29,596 nucleotides of DNA from Syntrophobacterales bacterium (GCA_023229795.1 JALNYP010000048.1:1-29596); one strand, 5' to 3'. Shown: positions 1 through 6,438, counted from the first letter of the stretch. Translations and numbers: made by a program. The notes: generated by a model not told the origin, from the letters alone.

Positions 1-729
<729 letters not shown>

Positions 730-865
730 ATTCCCCTTGTTTTTGGAAGTTCCTAAGGACTCTCTCTTCCAGATTTGCTTTAGATGCAGCAGTTAGCAAT
801 TAGCCGTTAGGAAAAGCATAAAATCCTAACTGCTAGCAGCTAACCGCTAACGGCCGACTCAAAGT
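730..865 (+). other. 23S-5S internal transcribed spacer
   Basis: This spacer of about 136 bases contains no tRNA-like cloverleaf. It holds a partly inverted, self-similar stretch (about 787-855) built from AGCAGTTAGC / GCTAACTGCT-like words. This could form the processing stem for the rRNA precursor or be an inserted repeat. Similar AGCTGA-type words recur just upstream of two of the truncated 5S copies further downstream (near 2398-2410 and 4333-4362). Confidence 0.7.
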
Positions 866-983
866 TTCCGGTGGCCATAGCGCAGGGGCCACACCCGATC
901 CCATCCCGAACTCGGTAGTTAAGCCCTGCAACGCCGATGGTACTACGTGGGTGACTGCGTGGGAGAGTAGGACGCCGCCGGAG
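866..983 (+). rRNA. rrf: 5S ribosomal RNA, complete
   Basis: The length is about 118 bases. The ends TCCGGTGGC and GCCGCCGGA pair to form helix I, and conserved internal words CCCATCCCGAACTCGG, AGTTAAGCC, GCCGATGGTACT and GGGAGAGTAGG are present. This is the only full-length copy in the window. Five truncated copies of it lie within the next 4 kb downstream on the same strand. Confidence 0.96.
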
Positions 984-1000
984 TTAATTTCATAGCAGCA

Positions 1001-1031
1001 AGCCCGCTTCTTGACAGAGGCGGGCTTTTTT
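1001..1031 (+). terminator. rho-independent terminator of the rRNA operon
   Basis: A GC-rich stem (AGCCCGCTTC / GAGGCGGGCT) with a short loop is followed by a run of six T. It ends the 23S-5S transcript. The same hairpin, with the 17 bases between the 5S end and the stem, is repeated after each of the truncated 5S copies that keeps its 3' end, except that one copy has an insertion there. Confidence 0.92.
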
Positions 1032-1080
1032 ATTAGGTTAATTTACCAGTGAATGTAGTTTTCAAAGGATGAGGTCCCCC

Positions 1081-1320
1081 ATGGAAAAAGGGATAGACCA
1101 AGATTTATTGATTAAGTTCAAGGCGGTGGCGCAGGGTCCCGAAGCCGATCTGTTGAGAGAGTTTGTGGATATGCTTTATTACCGGAGGGAAGAATCCGAC
1201 TCTGAACCCCTCAGCCCGGAAGAACAGGCAGCTTTGGAAGAAGGACGGGAGGCGTTGCGGCGGGGGGATAAGTCGTATTTTACCCCTTGGGAGGAAGTGA
1301 AGAAGGAAATCGGCTTATGA
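1081..1320 (+). CDS. RelB/Phd-type antitoxin, putative
   Basis: A small acidic protein of 79 residues, with the typical antitoxin C-terminus: a Pro-Leu-Ser-Pro-Glu-Glu helix, an Arg/Glu-rich linker and a final 'TPWEEVKKEIGL'-like segment that would wrap the toxin. It most likely neutralises the RelE/ParE-like toxin encoded immediately downstream and may repress the pair's promoter. I chose ATG 1081 over the in-frame ATG at 1069. A GATGAGG ribosome-binding site sits 7 bases upstream of 1081, and nothing comparable precedes 1069. Its stop overlaps the toxin start (ATGA at 1317-1320), indicating translational coupling. The gene begins about 50 bases after the 5S terminator, in the first cassette of the array. 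The functional assignment rests on context and composition; the DNA-binding fold is not obvious. Confidence 0.72.
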   Translation: MEKGIDQDLLIKFKAVAQGPEADLLREFVDMLYYRREESDSEPLSPEEQAALEEGREALRRGDKSYFTPWEEVKKEIGL

Positions 1321-1586
1321 GCTATGGGCTGGAGCTTAGCCATCAAGCCAAGAAGATCCTGAAAGTCTTAGATAAAGCCACCATTAAGCGCATTGAGAAG
1401 CGGTTTGCGGAATTATCCCTGGCCCCTCAAGATTTCCGCCACTCGCAACCTCTGGAAATGGGAGAAGAAGGCGAATGGAAGACCAGGGTAGGCAATTGGC
1501 GAATTATTTATGCTATCCACGGGAACGACAAGACGATCTACGTCTTTTCCATCGAGCCTCGCAGCAAAGCTTACCGTAGATTCTGA
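1317..1586 (+). CDS. RelE/ParE-family toxin
   Basis: An 89-residue basic protein with the RelE/ParE layout. An N-terminal 'LSHQAKKILKVLDKATIKRIEKR' helix pair leads into a central 'LEMGEEGEWKTRVGNWRIIYAI' beta segment (the R-x-G-x-W/Y-R-I-x-Y signature). The C-terminal strand is 'YVFSIEPRSKAYRRF'. RelE-type members cleave mRNA on the ribosome and ParE-type members poison gyrase; the sequence alone does not decide between them. I placed the start at ATG 1317, overlapping the antitoxin stop. An upstream start at 1287 would add ten residues read from the antitoxin gene in another frame. The stop is about 30 bases before a truncated 5S copy. Confidence 0.85.
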   Translation: MSYGLELSHQAKKILKVLDKATIKRIEKRFAELSLAPQDFRHSQPLEMGEEGEWKTRVGNWRIIYAIHGNDKTIYVFSIEPRSKAYRRF

Positions 1587-1616
1587 ATTGGTCCTTTTTA
1601 AAGTCCATATGATCGG

Positions 1617-1712
1617 ACCACACCCGATCCCATCCCGAACTCGCTCGTTAAGCCCGGCAACGGCGATGGTACTGCGTGGGTGACTGCGTGGGAGAGTAGG
1701 ACGCCGCCGGAT
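1617..1712 (+). pseudogene. 5S rRNA fragment, copy 2 (5' truncated)
   Basis: It matches the full 5S gene from about nucleotide 28 (CCACACCCGATCCCATCCCG) to the 3' end (GGACGCCGCCGGA), then continues through the 5S flank TTAATTTCATAG into a terminator. The first ~27 bases, including the 5' strand of helix I, are missing, so it cannot fold as 5S rRNA. Substitutions relative to the full copy include CTCGCTCGTTAAGCCCGGCAAC in the middle; the CTCGTTAAGCCCGGCAAC part is shared with copy 6 near 4990-5007. Confidence 0.9.
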
Positions 1713-1728
1713 TTAATTTCATAGCCGT

Positions 1729-1760
1729 AAGCCCGCCTCTTGATGAGGCGGGCTTTTTTT
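1729..1760 (+). terminator. terminator following 5S fragment copy 2
   Basis: The hairpin AAGCCCGCCTC TTGAT GAGGCGGGCTT is followed by a T-run. It is homologous to the rRNA operon terminator at 1001-1031 and closes the toxin-antitoxin cassette. Confidence 0.9.
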
Positions 1761-1761
1761 G

Positions 1762-1790
1762 TTGACATGATTTTAGATTCTTGCTATAGG
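1762..1790 (+). promoter_or_regulatory. sigma-70-type promoter for the lipoprotein gene
   Basis: TTGACA (1762-1767), a 17-base spacer and TATAGG (1785-1790). TGC just before the -10 gives an extended -10. It begins directly after the terminator T-run, so the downstream lipoprotein gene is insulated from the rRNA operon and has its own promoter. Confidence 0.65.
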
Positions 1791-1855
1791 AGCTTATAAT
1801 AAATGCTGCGTATGTAAAAATCTAGAATTAAATGTTATTAACAAGGGGCATAAAT

Positions 1856-2347
1856 ATGTATAAATTCAAAAATTTGTTCATATTTATTATCTGCCTTATA
1901 CTGAGTTGCTGCAATCTTTCGGACAATAAATCTCCTGATCAAGTTGTAAATGAATTTGTTGAAAAATTAAAGAACGGAGATCAATTTGGGTGTCGATATT
2001 ATTTAGGTGGTCCCTTTTTTGATATTTTTTGGGATAAATTTGATAAAATGGGTGCCTTTGAACAACATAAATTTTTCCAGGATATATGTTATTCAATATT
2101 TCCAAACTGTATGTTTGGCTTAGGGACAGATATCCAAGATAAAGAAAATTATAAGATAGAAATCGTCAAAAAAGAAAAGTTCAACTTTGAGGATTACGAA
2201 ACTAGTTACATGACAGTATTGGTACATGAATACGTAAGTGGTCGGCCGTATAATAGTAAACAGGTAATATTTGTATTAAAGAATATAAAAAATAGCTGGA
2301 AGATAGTTGCAATTAATGAAACAAAATTCCAAAATCCTTTGCGCTAA
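1856..2347 (+). CDS. small lipoprotein, putative NTF2-like (DUF4878-type)
   Basis: A 163-residue protein of unknown function. It starts with a hydrophobic signal segment ending in a lipobox-like I-L-S-C at residues 17-20, so it is probably lipid-anchored in the inner or outer membrane. The segment just after, 'SPDQVVNEFVEKLKNGD', is the kind of opening helix seen in DUF4878/NTF2-like lipoproteins; this is inference from recall. I chose ATG 1856 over 1832 because AAGGGG lies 7 bases upstream and the shorter form starts directly at the signal peptide. The DNA is strikingly AT-rich compared with the genes after 5 kb, pointing to recent acquisition. It is a single-gene cassette between 5S copies 2 and 3. 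Confidence 0.7.
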   Translation: MYKFKNLFIFIICLILSCCNLSDNKSPDQVVNEFVEKLKNGDQFGCRYYLGGPFFDIFWDKFDKMGAFEQHKFFQDICYSIFPNCMFGLGTDIQDKENYKIEIVKKEKFNFEDYETSYMTVLVHEYVSGRPYNSKQVIFVLKNIKNSWKIVAINETKFQNPLR

Positions 2348-2365
2348 TTTTAAAAACTAAGGACC

Positions 2366-2398
2366 GTAGGGCGGGAAAGCGCAGCGCATCCCGCCTTT
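2366..2398 (+). repeat. dispersed palindromic repeat A (GGCGGGA..TCCCGCC)
   Basis: An imperfect palindrome GTAGGGCGGGAAAGCG / CGCATCCCGCC. Near-identical copies lie at 4305-4335 (same strand) and 10465-10495 (opposite strand). It sits directly upstream of 5S copy 3, as the 4305 copy does upstream of 5S copy 5. REP/MITE-like element. Confidence 0.7.
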
Positions 2399-2412
2399 AG
2401 CTGACCGCTGCT

Positions 2413-2522
2413 CATACCGCAGGGGTCACACCCGATCCCATCCTGAATTCGGTAGTTAGGACCGAAAGGCGCCATGGTACTACGTGGGTGACGGCGTGGG
2501 AGAGTAGGACGCCGCCGGAGTT
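2413..2522 (+). pseudogene. 5S rRNA fragment, copy 3 (5' truncated)
   Basis: Homology begins slightly further 5' than in the other copies (ATACCGCAGGGGTCACACCC matches ATAGCGCAGGGGCCACACCC of the true gene). It runs to GCCGCCGGAG and the 5S flank. The region equivalent to AAGCCCTGCAACGCCGATGG is scrambled (AGGACCGAAAGGCGCCATGG), so it has drifted or converted locally while its 3' third remains nearly identical. Confidence 0.88.
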
Positions 2523-2537
2523 AATTTCATAGCAGTG

Positions 2538-2570
2538 ACCCCGCCTCCTTGATGGAGGCGGGGTTTTTTT
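2538..2570 (+). terminator. terminator following 5S fragment copy 3
   Basis: The stem CCCCGCCTCC TTGAT GGAGGCGGGG is followed by seven T. The bases differ from the operon terminator but both arms changed together (CCCCGCC/GGCGGGG), which suggests selection to keep the hairpin. Confidence 0.88.
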
Positions 2571-2578
2571 ATTGACAA

Positions 2579-2607
2579 TTGTCTTCGTTTTTGCTAACCG
2601 ATAAAAT
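2579..2607 (+). promoter_or_regulatory. possible sigma-70 promoter
   Basis: TTGTCT (2579-2584), 17 bases, TAAAAT (2602-2607). A TTGACA word also begins right after the T-run (2572-2577) but has no well-spaced -10. It would drive the exported-protein genes that follow. Confidence 0.4.
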
Positions 2608-2666
2608 GCATGAAAGACACAAGCATCAAAAATCGTGCCTGTCCCTAATTCGTCCATTTAAACATC

Positions 2667-2999
2667 ATGAATAAGTTAAAATTAATATTCTGTGTGCTTA
2701 TAATAGTTTTTTTATGTTGTCCTCCGCTACTTGCTTTAGAAGTTTGGAAAGGCGGAATTGTAACAGAAATTCACAAAAACAGTATATCTATTGACATAGG
2801 TGGCCCTGAAATAGAATTTATAATAAATAACAAAACAAATATAGTAGATGGTAATAATAAGCGAATTTCATTAAAGTCAATAAATAAAGGTGATTTTATC
2901 ATTATTACATACACTTCCCGAGGTAAGAATAATCTCGCCTTAGAAATAAAAAAACGTCCTATTGCAAAAAAGGGTGGGGAGTGGATAAGTCCTAATTAA
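2667..2999 (+). CDS. small exported protein, beta-rich (DUF5666-like)
   Basis: A 110-residue protein. A Sec signal peptide is clear (Lys-rich start, hydrophobic residues 6-22, probable cleavage after 'PPLLA'). The mature part has alternating hydrophobic strands ('GGIVTEIHKNSISIDIGG', 'GDFIIITYTSRGKNNLALEI') that recall the small beta-barrel of DUF5666-type proteins, in which a metal/redox cofactor is not expected. No catalytic motif is visible. No clear Shine-Dalgarno precedes ATG 2667. AT-rich like its neighbours and probably transferred with them. Function unknown. Confidence 0.65.
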   Translation: MNKLKLIFCVLIIVFLCCPPLLALEVWKGGIVTEIHKNSISIDIGGPEIEFIINNKTNIVDGNNKRISLKSINKGDFIIITYTSRGKNNLALEIKKRPIAKKGGEWISPN

Positions 3000-3147
3000 T
3001 TGGGCTTCATGACCAAGATGTTGTTGTGTGCTGGAAAAAGCACCGAAAAAATATTGTTGATATTTCAAAAAATAAGCTAATCTTAATCTTTGTACTGGTG
3101 TTGCTGCTGATAGTGATATAACTATTGTTATATAAGGATATGAAATC

Positions 3148-3633
3148 ATGTCTTATAGAAAAATTAGTTATATATTTTATAAATTGTTTTTCATATTATT
3201 TGCTGTTTTTATTTCCTTTCAAGCCCAACTTACTTTTGCTCAGAAGGACAAAGAAATAGGAAAAAATAGCAAACAGGAAGAATCATTTCAAGGGGTCATT
3301 ACCAAAATAACAATTCGCTACTCCGCCGGAACGTTAAATTGGGCCGAGAAAAAAATTATAATGGTCCCTGAAAAGTTGGTCTTAGAATTATCTAATAATT
3401 TCTCAAATAATTTTATCATAGATATACTTGATATATTAAAAATGCGTGAATTATCTGACTTGAGAAAGAAATATGATACTCCCGAATTTCGGGTTAGCGA
3501 AATAATTGATAAAATAAAAGAAAAGAAGGTTTCCATAAAATGTGAATCAAAACGTATGACTACTTCAAAAGAGCAAGGGAAAGTTCTCGTAAGAGAAGAA
3601 TATCTCATCAAGCATATTAGATTTATAAAGTAG
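3148..3633 (+). CDS. exported protein of unknown function
   Basis: A 161-residue protein with an N-terminal signal peptide: basic start, hydrophobic 10-24, likely cleavage at 'TFA-QKD' near residue 31. The mature part is rich in Lys/Glu. It contains a strand-rich segment 'FQGVITKITIRYSAGTLNWAEKK' and a helical 'EIIDKIKEKKVSIKC' segment. AAGGA lies 9 bases before the ATG. I do not recognise the family. It lies in the AT-rich part of the array, between another exported protein and a lipoprotein, with about 150 bases of non-coding AT-rich DNA before it. Confidence 0.65.
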   Translation: MSYRKISYIFYKLFFILFAVFISFQAQLTFAQKDKEIGKNSKQEESFQGVITKITIRYSAGTLNWAEKKIIMVPEKLVLELSNNFSNNFIIDILDILKMRELSDLRKKYDTPEFRVSEIIDKIKEKKVSIKCESKRMTTSKEQGKVLVREEYLIKHIRFIK

Positions 3634-3750
3634 CCCTCTAAAGTCCTTTAATAAATTATATGGTTGGTGAATGCTGAAAGAAAAAACAATAGGTAGAACT
3701 ATAAAGAATAGACAAAACTGTCTATGTTAATTTTCAATCCTGAAGGATTA

Positions 3751-4179
3751 ATGTCTGTGATTATTACAAAGTATAACAATAAATTGATTGGAATACTATG
3801 TTTATTTTTATGCATGTCTTGCGGTGAAACTTCCTTTCAAGGCAATATCTCTGAGTACGGGATTATTAGTGAAGGAAGTAAGTTGCGAATTGGAGGCGAT
3901 ACGTTCGTTAAAAATCCAAAAAATACTTTAAAAGAACTTAGCAAAACTTGGTTCTATTTTATTAAACTTGAAAAATATCCTGATACAATATTCTTAATTG
4001 ATTTCAACTATGCCGGAACTATTAAATTAGTATCTGACTTAGGAAATGCAATATCTTTTCAAAATATAGAAGGTCAAAAAGTTATACTCCAGGGCAAACC
4101 AAAGGATAAATTAATTAAAGGCGTTGGTTTTGAGCATTACACTTATTACTTAATTAATTATTTAAAAATAAATCAATAA
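3751..4179 (+). CDS. putative lipoprotein of unknown function
   Basis: A 142-residue protein from ATG 3751. An upstream in-frame ATG at 3724 lacks a ribosome-binding site, while GAAGGA sits a few bases before 3751. A hydrophobic segment 'LIGILCLFLCMSC' ends in Cys followed by Gly-Glu, compatible with lipoprotein processing although the lipobox (C-M-S-C) is not canonical. The mature region has several short beta strands and a conspicuous 'GGDTFVKNPKN' loop. No known domain was recognised. It is the last gene of the AT-rich block, and its stop is about 40 bases before 5S copy 4. Confidence 0.6.
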   Translation: MSVIITKYNNKLIGILCLFLCMSCGETSFQGNISEYGIISEGSKLRIGGDTFVKNPKNTLKELSKTWFYFIKLEKYPDTIFLIDFNYAGTIKLVSDLGNAISFQNIEGQKVILQGKPKDKLIKGVGFEHYTYYLINYLKINQ

Positions 4180-4220
4180 TTGCAGAAAAATGGAGGCGGA
4201 CACTATTTTAAAGGTGACGA

Positions 4221-4262
4221 ATCACACCCGATCCCATCCCGAACTCGGTAGTTAAGCCGTGG
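4221..4262 (+). pseudogene. 5S rRNA fragment, copy 4 (truncated at both ends)
   Basis: About 35 bases match the 5S gene exactly (CACACCCGATCCCATCCCG through GGTAGTTAAGCC), then identity stops abruptly. Its left edge coincides with that of copies 2 and 6. It has no terminator; palindromic repeat A (4305-4335) and copy 5 follow within 120 bases. Confidence 0.85.
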
Positions 4263-4304
4263 CATAATAAACATAATAAAGGGACACCATACTTAATTAA
4301 GCGC

Positions 4305-4335
4305 GTAGCAGGAAAGCGCCGCGATCCCGCCTTTA
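4305..4335 (+). repeat. dispersed palindromic repeat A, second copy
   Basis: GTAGCAGGAAAGCGCCGCGATCCCGCCTTT is a mutated copy of the element at 2366-2398. Both copies are followed by TAGCTGACC and then a truncated 5S copy, so repeat, spacer and 5S piece were probably duplicated as one block. Confidence 0.65.
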
Positions 4336-4369
4336 GCTGACCACTAATAGCTGAGAGCTGACAACTCCT

Positions 4370-4474
4370 ACCGCCGGGGTCACACCCGCTCCCATCCCGA
4401 ACTCGGAAGTTAAGCCCTGCAACGCCGATGGTACTACGTGGGTGATTGCGTGGAAGAGTAGGACGCCGCCGGAG
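4370..4474 (+). pseudogene. 5S rRNA fragment, copy 5 (5' truncated)
   Basis: Homology runs from ACCGCCGGGGTCACACCCG (compare AGCGCAGGGGCCACACCCG) to the 5S 3' end GACGCCGCCGGAG and its flank. It is the closest in sequence to the intact 5S gene, with only scattered changes (for example GATTGCG for GACTGCG). It lacks roughly the first 15-25 bases. Confidence 0.9.
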
Positions 4475-4490
4475 TTAATTTCATAGCAGT

Positions 4491-4522
4491 AAGCCCGTCT
4501 CTTGACAGAGGCGGGCTTTTTT
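4491..4522 (+). terminator. terminator following 5S copy 5, directly upstream of hicA
   Basis: AAGCCCGTCTC TTGACA GAGGCGGGCTT then six T. The T-run ends 16 bases before the hicA start codon. hicAB must therefore be transcribed by read-through, from a start inside the 5S fragment, or from a promoter overlapping the hairpin. Confidence 0.88.
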
Positions 4523-4538
4523 ATTACCTTGGGGCTTA

Positions 4539-4721
4539 GTGAAGAGAAAAACCTTGATCAGGCACTTAACCGAGCATGGTGCCTACTTCCTCAGGGAAGG
4601 GCGTCGGCATTCCATTTATCAAAGGGGAAACTTCAAAACCTTAGTTCCCCGGCATACTGGAATAGTCGAAGAATTGGCCAGGAAGATTTGCAAAGACCTG
4701 GATATTCCGTGGGTGAAATAA
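4539..4721 (+). CDS. hicA: HicA-family toxin (mRNA interferase)
   Basis: A 60-residue protein with the full HicA signature: 'LIRHLTEHGAYFLREGRRHSIY' with the catalytic His at residue 24, then 'LVPRHTGIVEELARKICKDLDIP'. HicA proteins have a dsRNA-binding-like fold and cleave mRNA; HicB neutralises them. The start is GTG 4539, giving the normal family length. The ribosome-binding site is weak (GGGG at 4531-4534), consistent with low toxin output. The TAA stop overlaps the ATG of the next gene by one base. Confidence 0.9.
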   Translation: MKRKTLIRHLTEHGAYFLREGRRHSIYQRGNFKTLVPRHTGIVEELARKICKDLDIPWVK

Positions 4722-4945
4722 TGAAATTCAGGGCCATGTTTAAGAAAAGCGGTAAGTGGTGGATCGGATGGCTCGTCGATCTTCCCGGGGTCAATGCCCA
4801 GGAAAAAACACGAGAAGAACTGCTTGAATCCTTAAAGATCGGGGCCGAAGATATGCTGAACACCACGGTTCCCTTTGAAGCCGAGGCCCAGATGACTACC
4901 ATTGATATTTCAGAACCGGCCTGGACCGTGGAGAGTGGGCAATAA
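4721..4945 (+). CDS. hicB: HicB-family antitoxin
   Basis: A 74-residue protein with the HicB partial RNase-H fold: an N-terminal strand pair 'FRAMFKKSGKWWIGWLVDLPG' (the family's 'Y..ecPdlPG' motif) followed by 'AQEKTREELLESLKIGAEDML'. No C-terminal helix-turn-helix or ribbon-helix-helix extension is present. If it autoregulates, another part of the protein must contact DNA. It is coupled to hicA (TAATG). An overlapping frame starting at 4502 reads in through hicA in a different phase and is not the real N-terminus. A 5S fragment follows 20 bases after the stop. Confidence 0.88.
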   Translation: MKFRAMFKKSGKWWIGWLVDLPGVNAQEKTREELLESLKIGAEDMLNTTVPFEAEAQMTTIDISEPAWTVESGQ

Positions 4946-4964
4946 AATCCAGCAGGGACAGGAT

Positions 4965-5056
4965 TACACCCGATCCCATCCCGAACCCACTCGTTAAGCC
5001 CGGCAACACCGATGATCCTCCGTGGGGGACTGCGTGGGAGAGTAGGACGCCGCCGA
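4965..5056 (+). pseudogene. 5S rRNA fragment, copy 6 (5' truncated, diverged)
   Basis: It starts at TACACCCGATCCCATCCCG and ends at GAGTAGGACGCCGCCG. The middle is more diverged than in other copies (ATGATCCTCCGTGGGGGACTG). It shares CTCGTTAAGCCCGGCAAC with copy 2, so these two form a separate lineage. Here the 5S flank that normally connects to the terminator is interrupted by palindromic repeat B. Confidence 0.87.
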
Positions 5057-5078
5057 TGAACAGGTTGAAAACCTGTGG

Positions 5079-5114
5079 CACCGGATAAAGAAATGGTGGG
5101 CCGTGCCCACCCTG
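5079..5114 (+). repeat. dispersed palindromic repeat B (GGTGGGCCGTGCCCACC)
   Basis: CACCGGATAAAG..ATGGTGGG / CCGTGCCCACCCT. A close copy lies at 6367-6404. Here it has inserted between a 5S fragment and its terminator. An upstream ACAGGTTGAAAACCTGT mini-palindrome (5060-5076) adjoins it. Confidence 0.7.
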
Positions 5115-5120
5115 CAGAGT

Positions 5121-5151
5121 CAGCCCGCCCCTTGACGGGGCGGGCTTTTTT
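5121..5151 (+). terminator. terminator following 5S copy 6
   Basis: CAGCCCGCCCC TTGA CGGGGCGGGCT followed by six T. It belongs to the 5S-tail terminator family, with both stem arms altered in concert. Confidence 0.88.
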
Positions 5152-5243
5152 GGTGGAAAAGTATGGGGTTTTGCGATTATATGAACTCCTGAGAATTTAG
5201 ATCATAAAAAGTGTCTGTGACCAATTGCGCTATGGAGGTGGAA

Positions 5244-6167
5244 ATGCCCAGGAGAAGTCATCTGGCAGCAGGTCTGTGGCTGCTGCTTTTTACATTTTGC
5301 ACCGGGTTCGGTCCCGGGGTCTTGGCCCAGGAAGGGCTGAAGAAGATCAGGGAGAATGTCTATTCCTATGCCGATGTGAAAAAGATGGCGCCGCAAAACA
5401 GTTTTGGCGCCAATGCGGGCATCGTGATCGGCAGAGACGGCATCGTGGTCATTGACACCCTCATGTCTGCCAAGGAGGCGCAGCGCTTCCTTAAAGATAT
5501 CCGGGCGGTTTCGGATAAGCCGATAAAGTTTGTCATCAATACCCACTACCATGGCGACCATACCTTCGGCAATGCAGAATTTGCCAGGCTGGGGGCGACG
5601 ATTATCGGCCACGAGAAGGACAAGGCAATGGCGGAAAAGTACAATCCCGCCAGCCTGAAGAATATGCGGCAACGCGGGTTCACGGAAGCAGACATCGCAG
5701 GAACCACGCTGGCTTATCCGGCTTTGAGCTTCAGTGACCGGATGGACATCGATTTAGGGGATCAGAAGATGCAATTGATTTACCATGGGCCCTCCCATTC
5801 GGTGGACAGCATCCTCGTCTATCTTCCCGACAAAAAGGTATTATTCACCGGGGATATTCTGTTTACCAATTATCACGCCTACATGGCCGATGGGGATCTT
5901 AAGGGTTGGTTAAAAGCACTCGACTATATCCTGGCCCTGGATGTAGAGACGATCATTCCGGGACACGGCCCGATTTCGAGCAAGAAAGATATTCGCGAGA
6001 TGAAAGACTACCTCGTCGCCTTTGACAAACAGGCCAAGGAATTGTGCAACCAATCCAGAGATGTCGAGTATATTACCGCGGCACTGAAGAAGGCCTTGCC
6101 GCCCCGGGCTGAAGGAGAAGGAATCATCAAGATGAACCTCGAGATGAAATACCTGAAGAAGGAATAA
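5244..6167 (+). CDS. secreted metallo-beta-lactamase-fold hydrolase
   Basis: A 307-residue protein. The N-terminus is a Sec signal peptide (hydrophobic residues 8-27, probable cleavage after 'VLAQ'), placing it in the periplasm. The MBL metal-binding motifs are in order: H-Y-H-G-D-H at 101-106, His in 'GPSHSVDS' at 185, Asp in 'FTGD' at 204 and His in 'PGHG' at 241. All ligands for a binuclear zinc site are present. The fold covers lactonases, glyoxalase II and SoxH/quinoprotein-relay-like proteins; substrate cannot be read from sequence. I chose ATG 5244 over 5211 because GGAGG sits 5 bases upstream and it starts cleanly at the signal peptide. It is the sole gene between 5S copy 6 and the decayed scar at 6439. 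Confidence 0.88.
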   Translation: MPRRSHLAAGLWLLLFTFCTGFGPGVLAQEGLKKIRENVYSYADVKKMAPQNSFGANAGIVIGRDGIVVIDTLMSAKEAQRFLKDIRAVSDKPIKFVINTHYHGDHTFGNAEFARLGATIIGHEKDKAMAEKYNPASLKNMRQRGFTEADIAGTTLAYPALSFSDRMDIDLGDQKMQLIYHGPSHSVDSILVYLPDKKVLFTGDILFTNYHAYMADGDLKGWLKALDYILALDVETIIPGHGPISSKKDIREMKDYLVAFDKQAKELCNQSRDVEYITAALKKALPPRAEGEGIIKMNLEMKYLKKE

Positions 6168-6259
6168 ATTTAAACGGGACGGACACCGTTTGCCTGTCCC
6201 GAATTGGCTATTCAGGACTATCGATTTTTCAAGGGGCTTCCCTAGAACAAATTTTTAGG

Positions 6260-6334
6260 ATGCAGCGTTTATCTCCTAATCAACTACACTGGCCGGATTT
6301 AGACCCGGATATCGAAATCGAAGCCTTGGAATAA
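6260..6334 (+). pseudogene. remnant of a DUF2442-like antitoxin gene (C-terminal piece)
   Basis: A 24-codon stretch reads 'MQRLSPNQLHWPDLDPDIEIEALE' then stop (the quoted motif in two parts: MQRLSPNQLHWP and DLDPDIEIEALE). It resembles the C-terminal end of DUF2442 proteins, which are partners in toxin-antitoxin pairs and typically finish '..W.eLDeDi.ve.LL'. No upstream part of the gene is in frame, so this is a decayed remnant. It would be a third toxin-antitoxin trace in the array. The identification is from recall and is short. Confidence 0.4.
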
Positions 6335-6366
6335 CCGGTGCATTATCCACTGGTTTTTAAATAAGC

Positions 6367-6428
6367 CACCGGATAAAGGAATTGGTGGGCCGTGCCCACC
6401 CTACAGGAATGGTGCGCGGTGCGCACCC
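6367..6428 (+). repeat. palindromic repeat B copy plus GGTGCGC..GCGCACC palindrome
   Basis: CACCGGATAAAGGAATTGGTGGG / CCGTGCCCACCC repeats the element at 5079-5114. It is directly followed by GGTGCGCGGTGCGCACC, a second palindrome type also seen at 14378-14398 and 21770-21785. It occupies part of the 430-base gap before the aminotransferase gene. A small GGGAC/GTCCC hairpin (about 6175-6203) is also in that gap. Confidence 0.65.
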
Positions 6429-6438
6429 CACATCGGGC

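Noticed and set aside
730..865. tRNA gene in the 23S-5S spacer
   Set aside because: No T-psi-C arm (GTTCRANNC) or acceptor stem can be built; the AGCAGTTAGC words form simple inverted repeats instead.
4502..4720. Longer N-terminus for HicB reading through hicA
   Set aside because: It would overlap the whole hicA gene in another frame and start inside the terminator; HicB homology begins at 4721.
890..5010. The repeated word GTTAAGC in the 5S copies resembles the GTTRRRY core of integron attC sites
   Set aside because: GTTAAGC is part of the conserved 5S rRNA sequence, and no matching RYYYAAC partner was found in the right place. The similarity is probably chance; the integron comparison rests on cargo and layout only.
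866..5056. CRISPR array made of the repeated 5S units
   Set aside because: Spacings between copies are irregular and gene-containing, the repeats are about 95-140 bases, and no cas genes are present.
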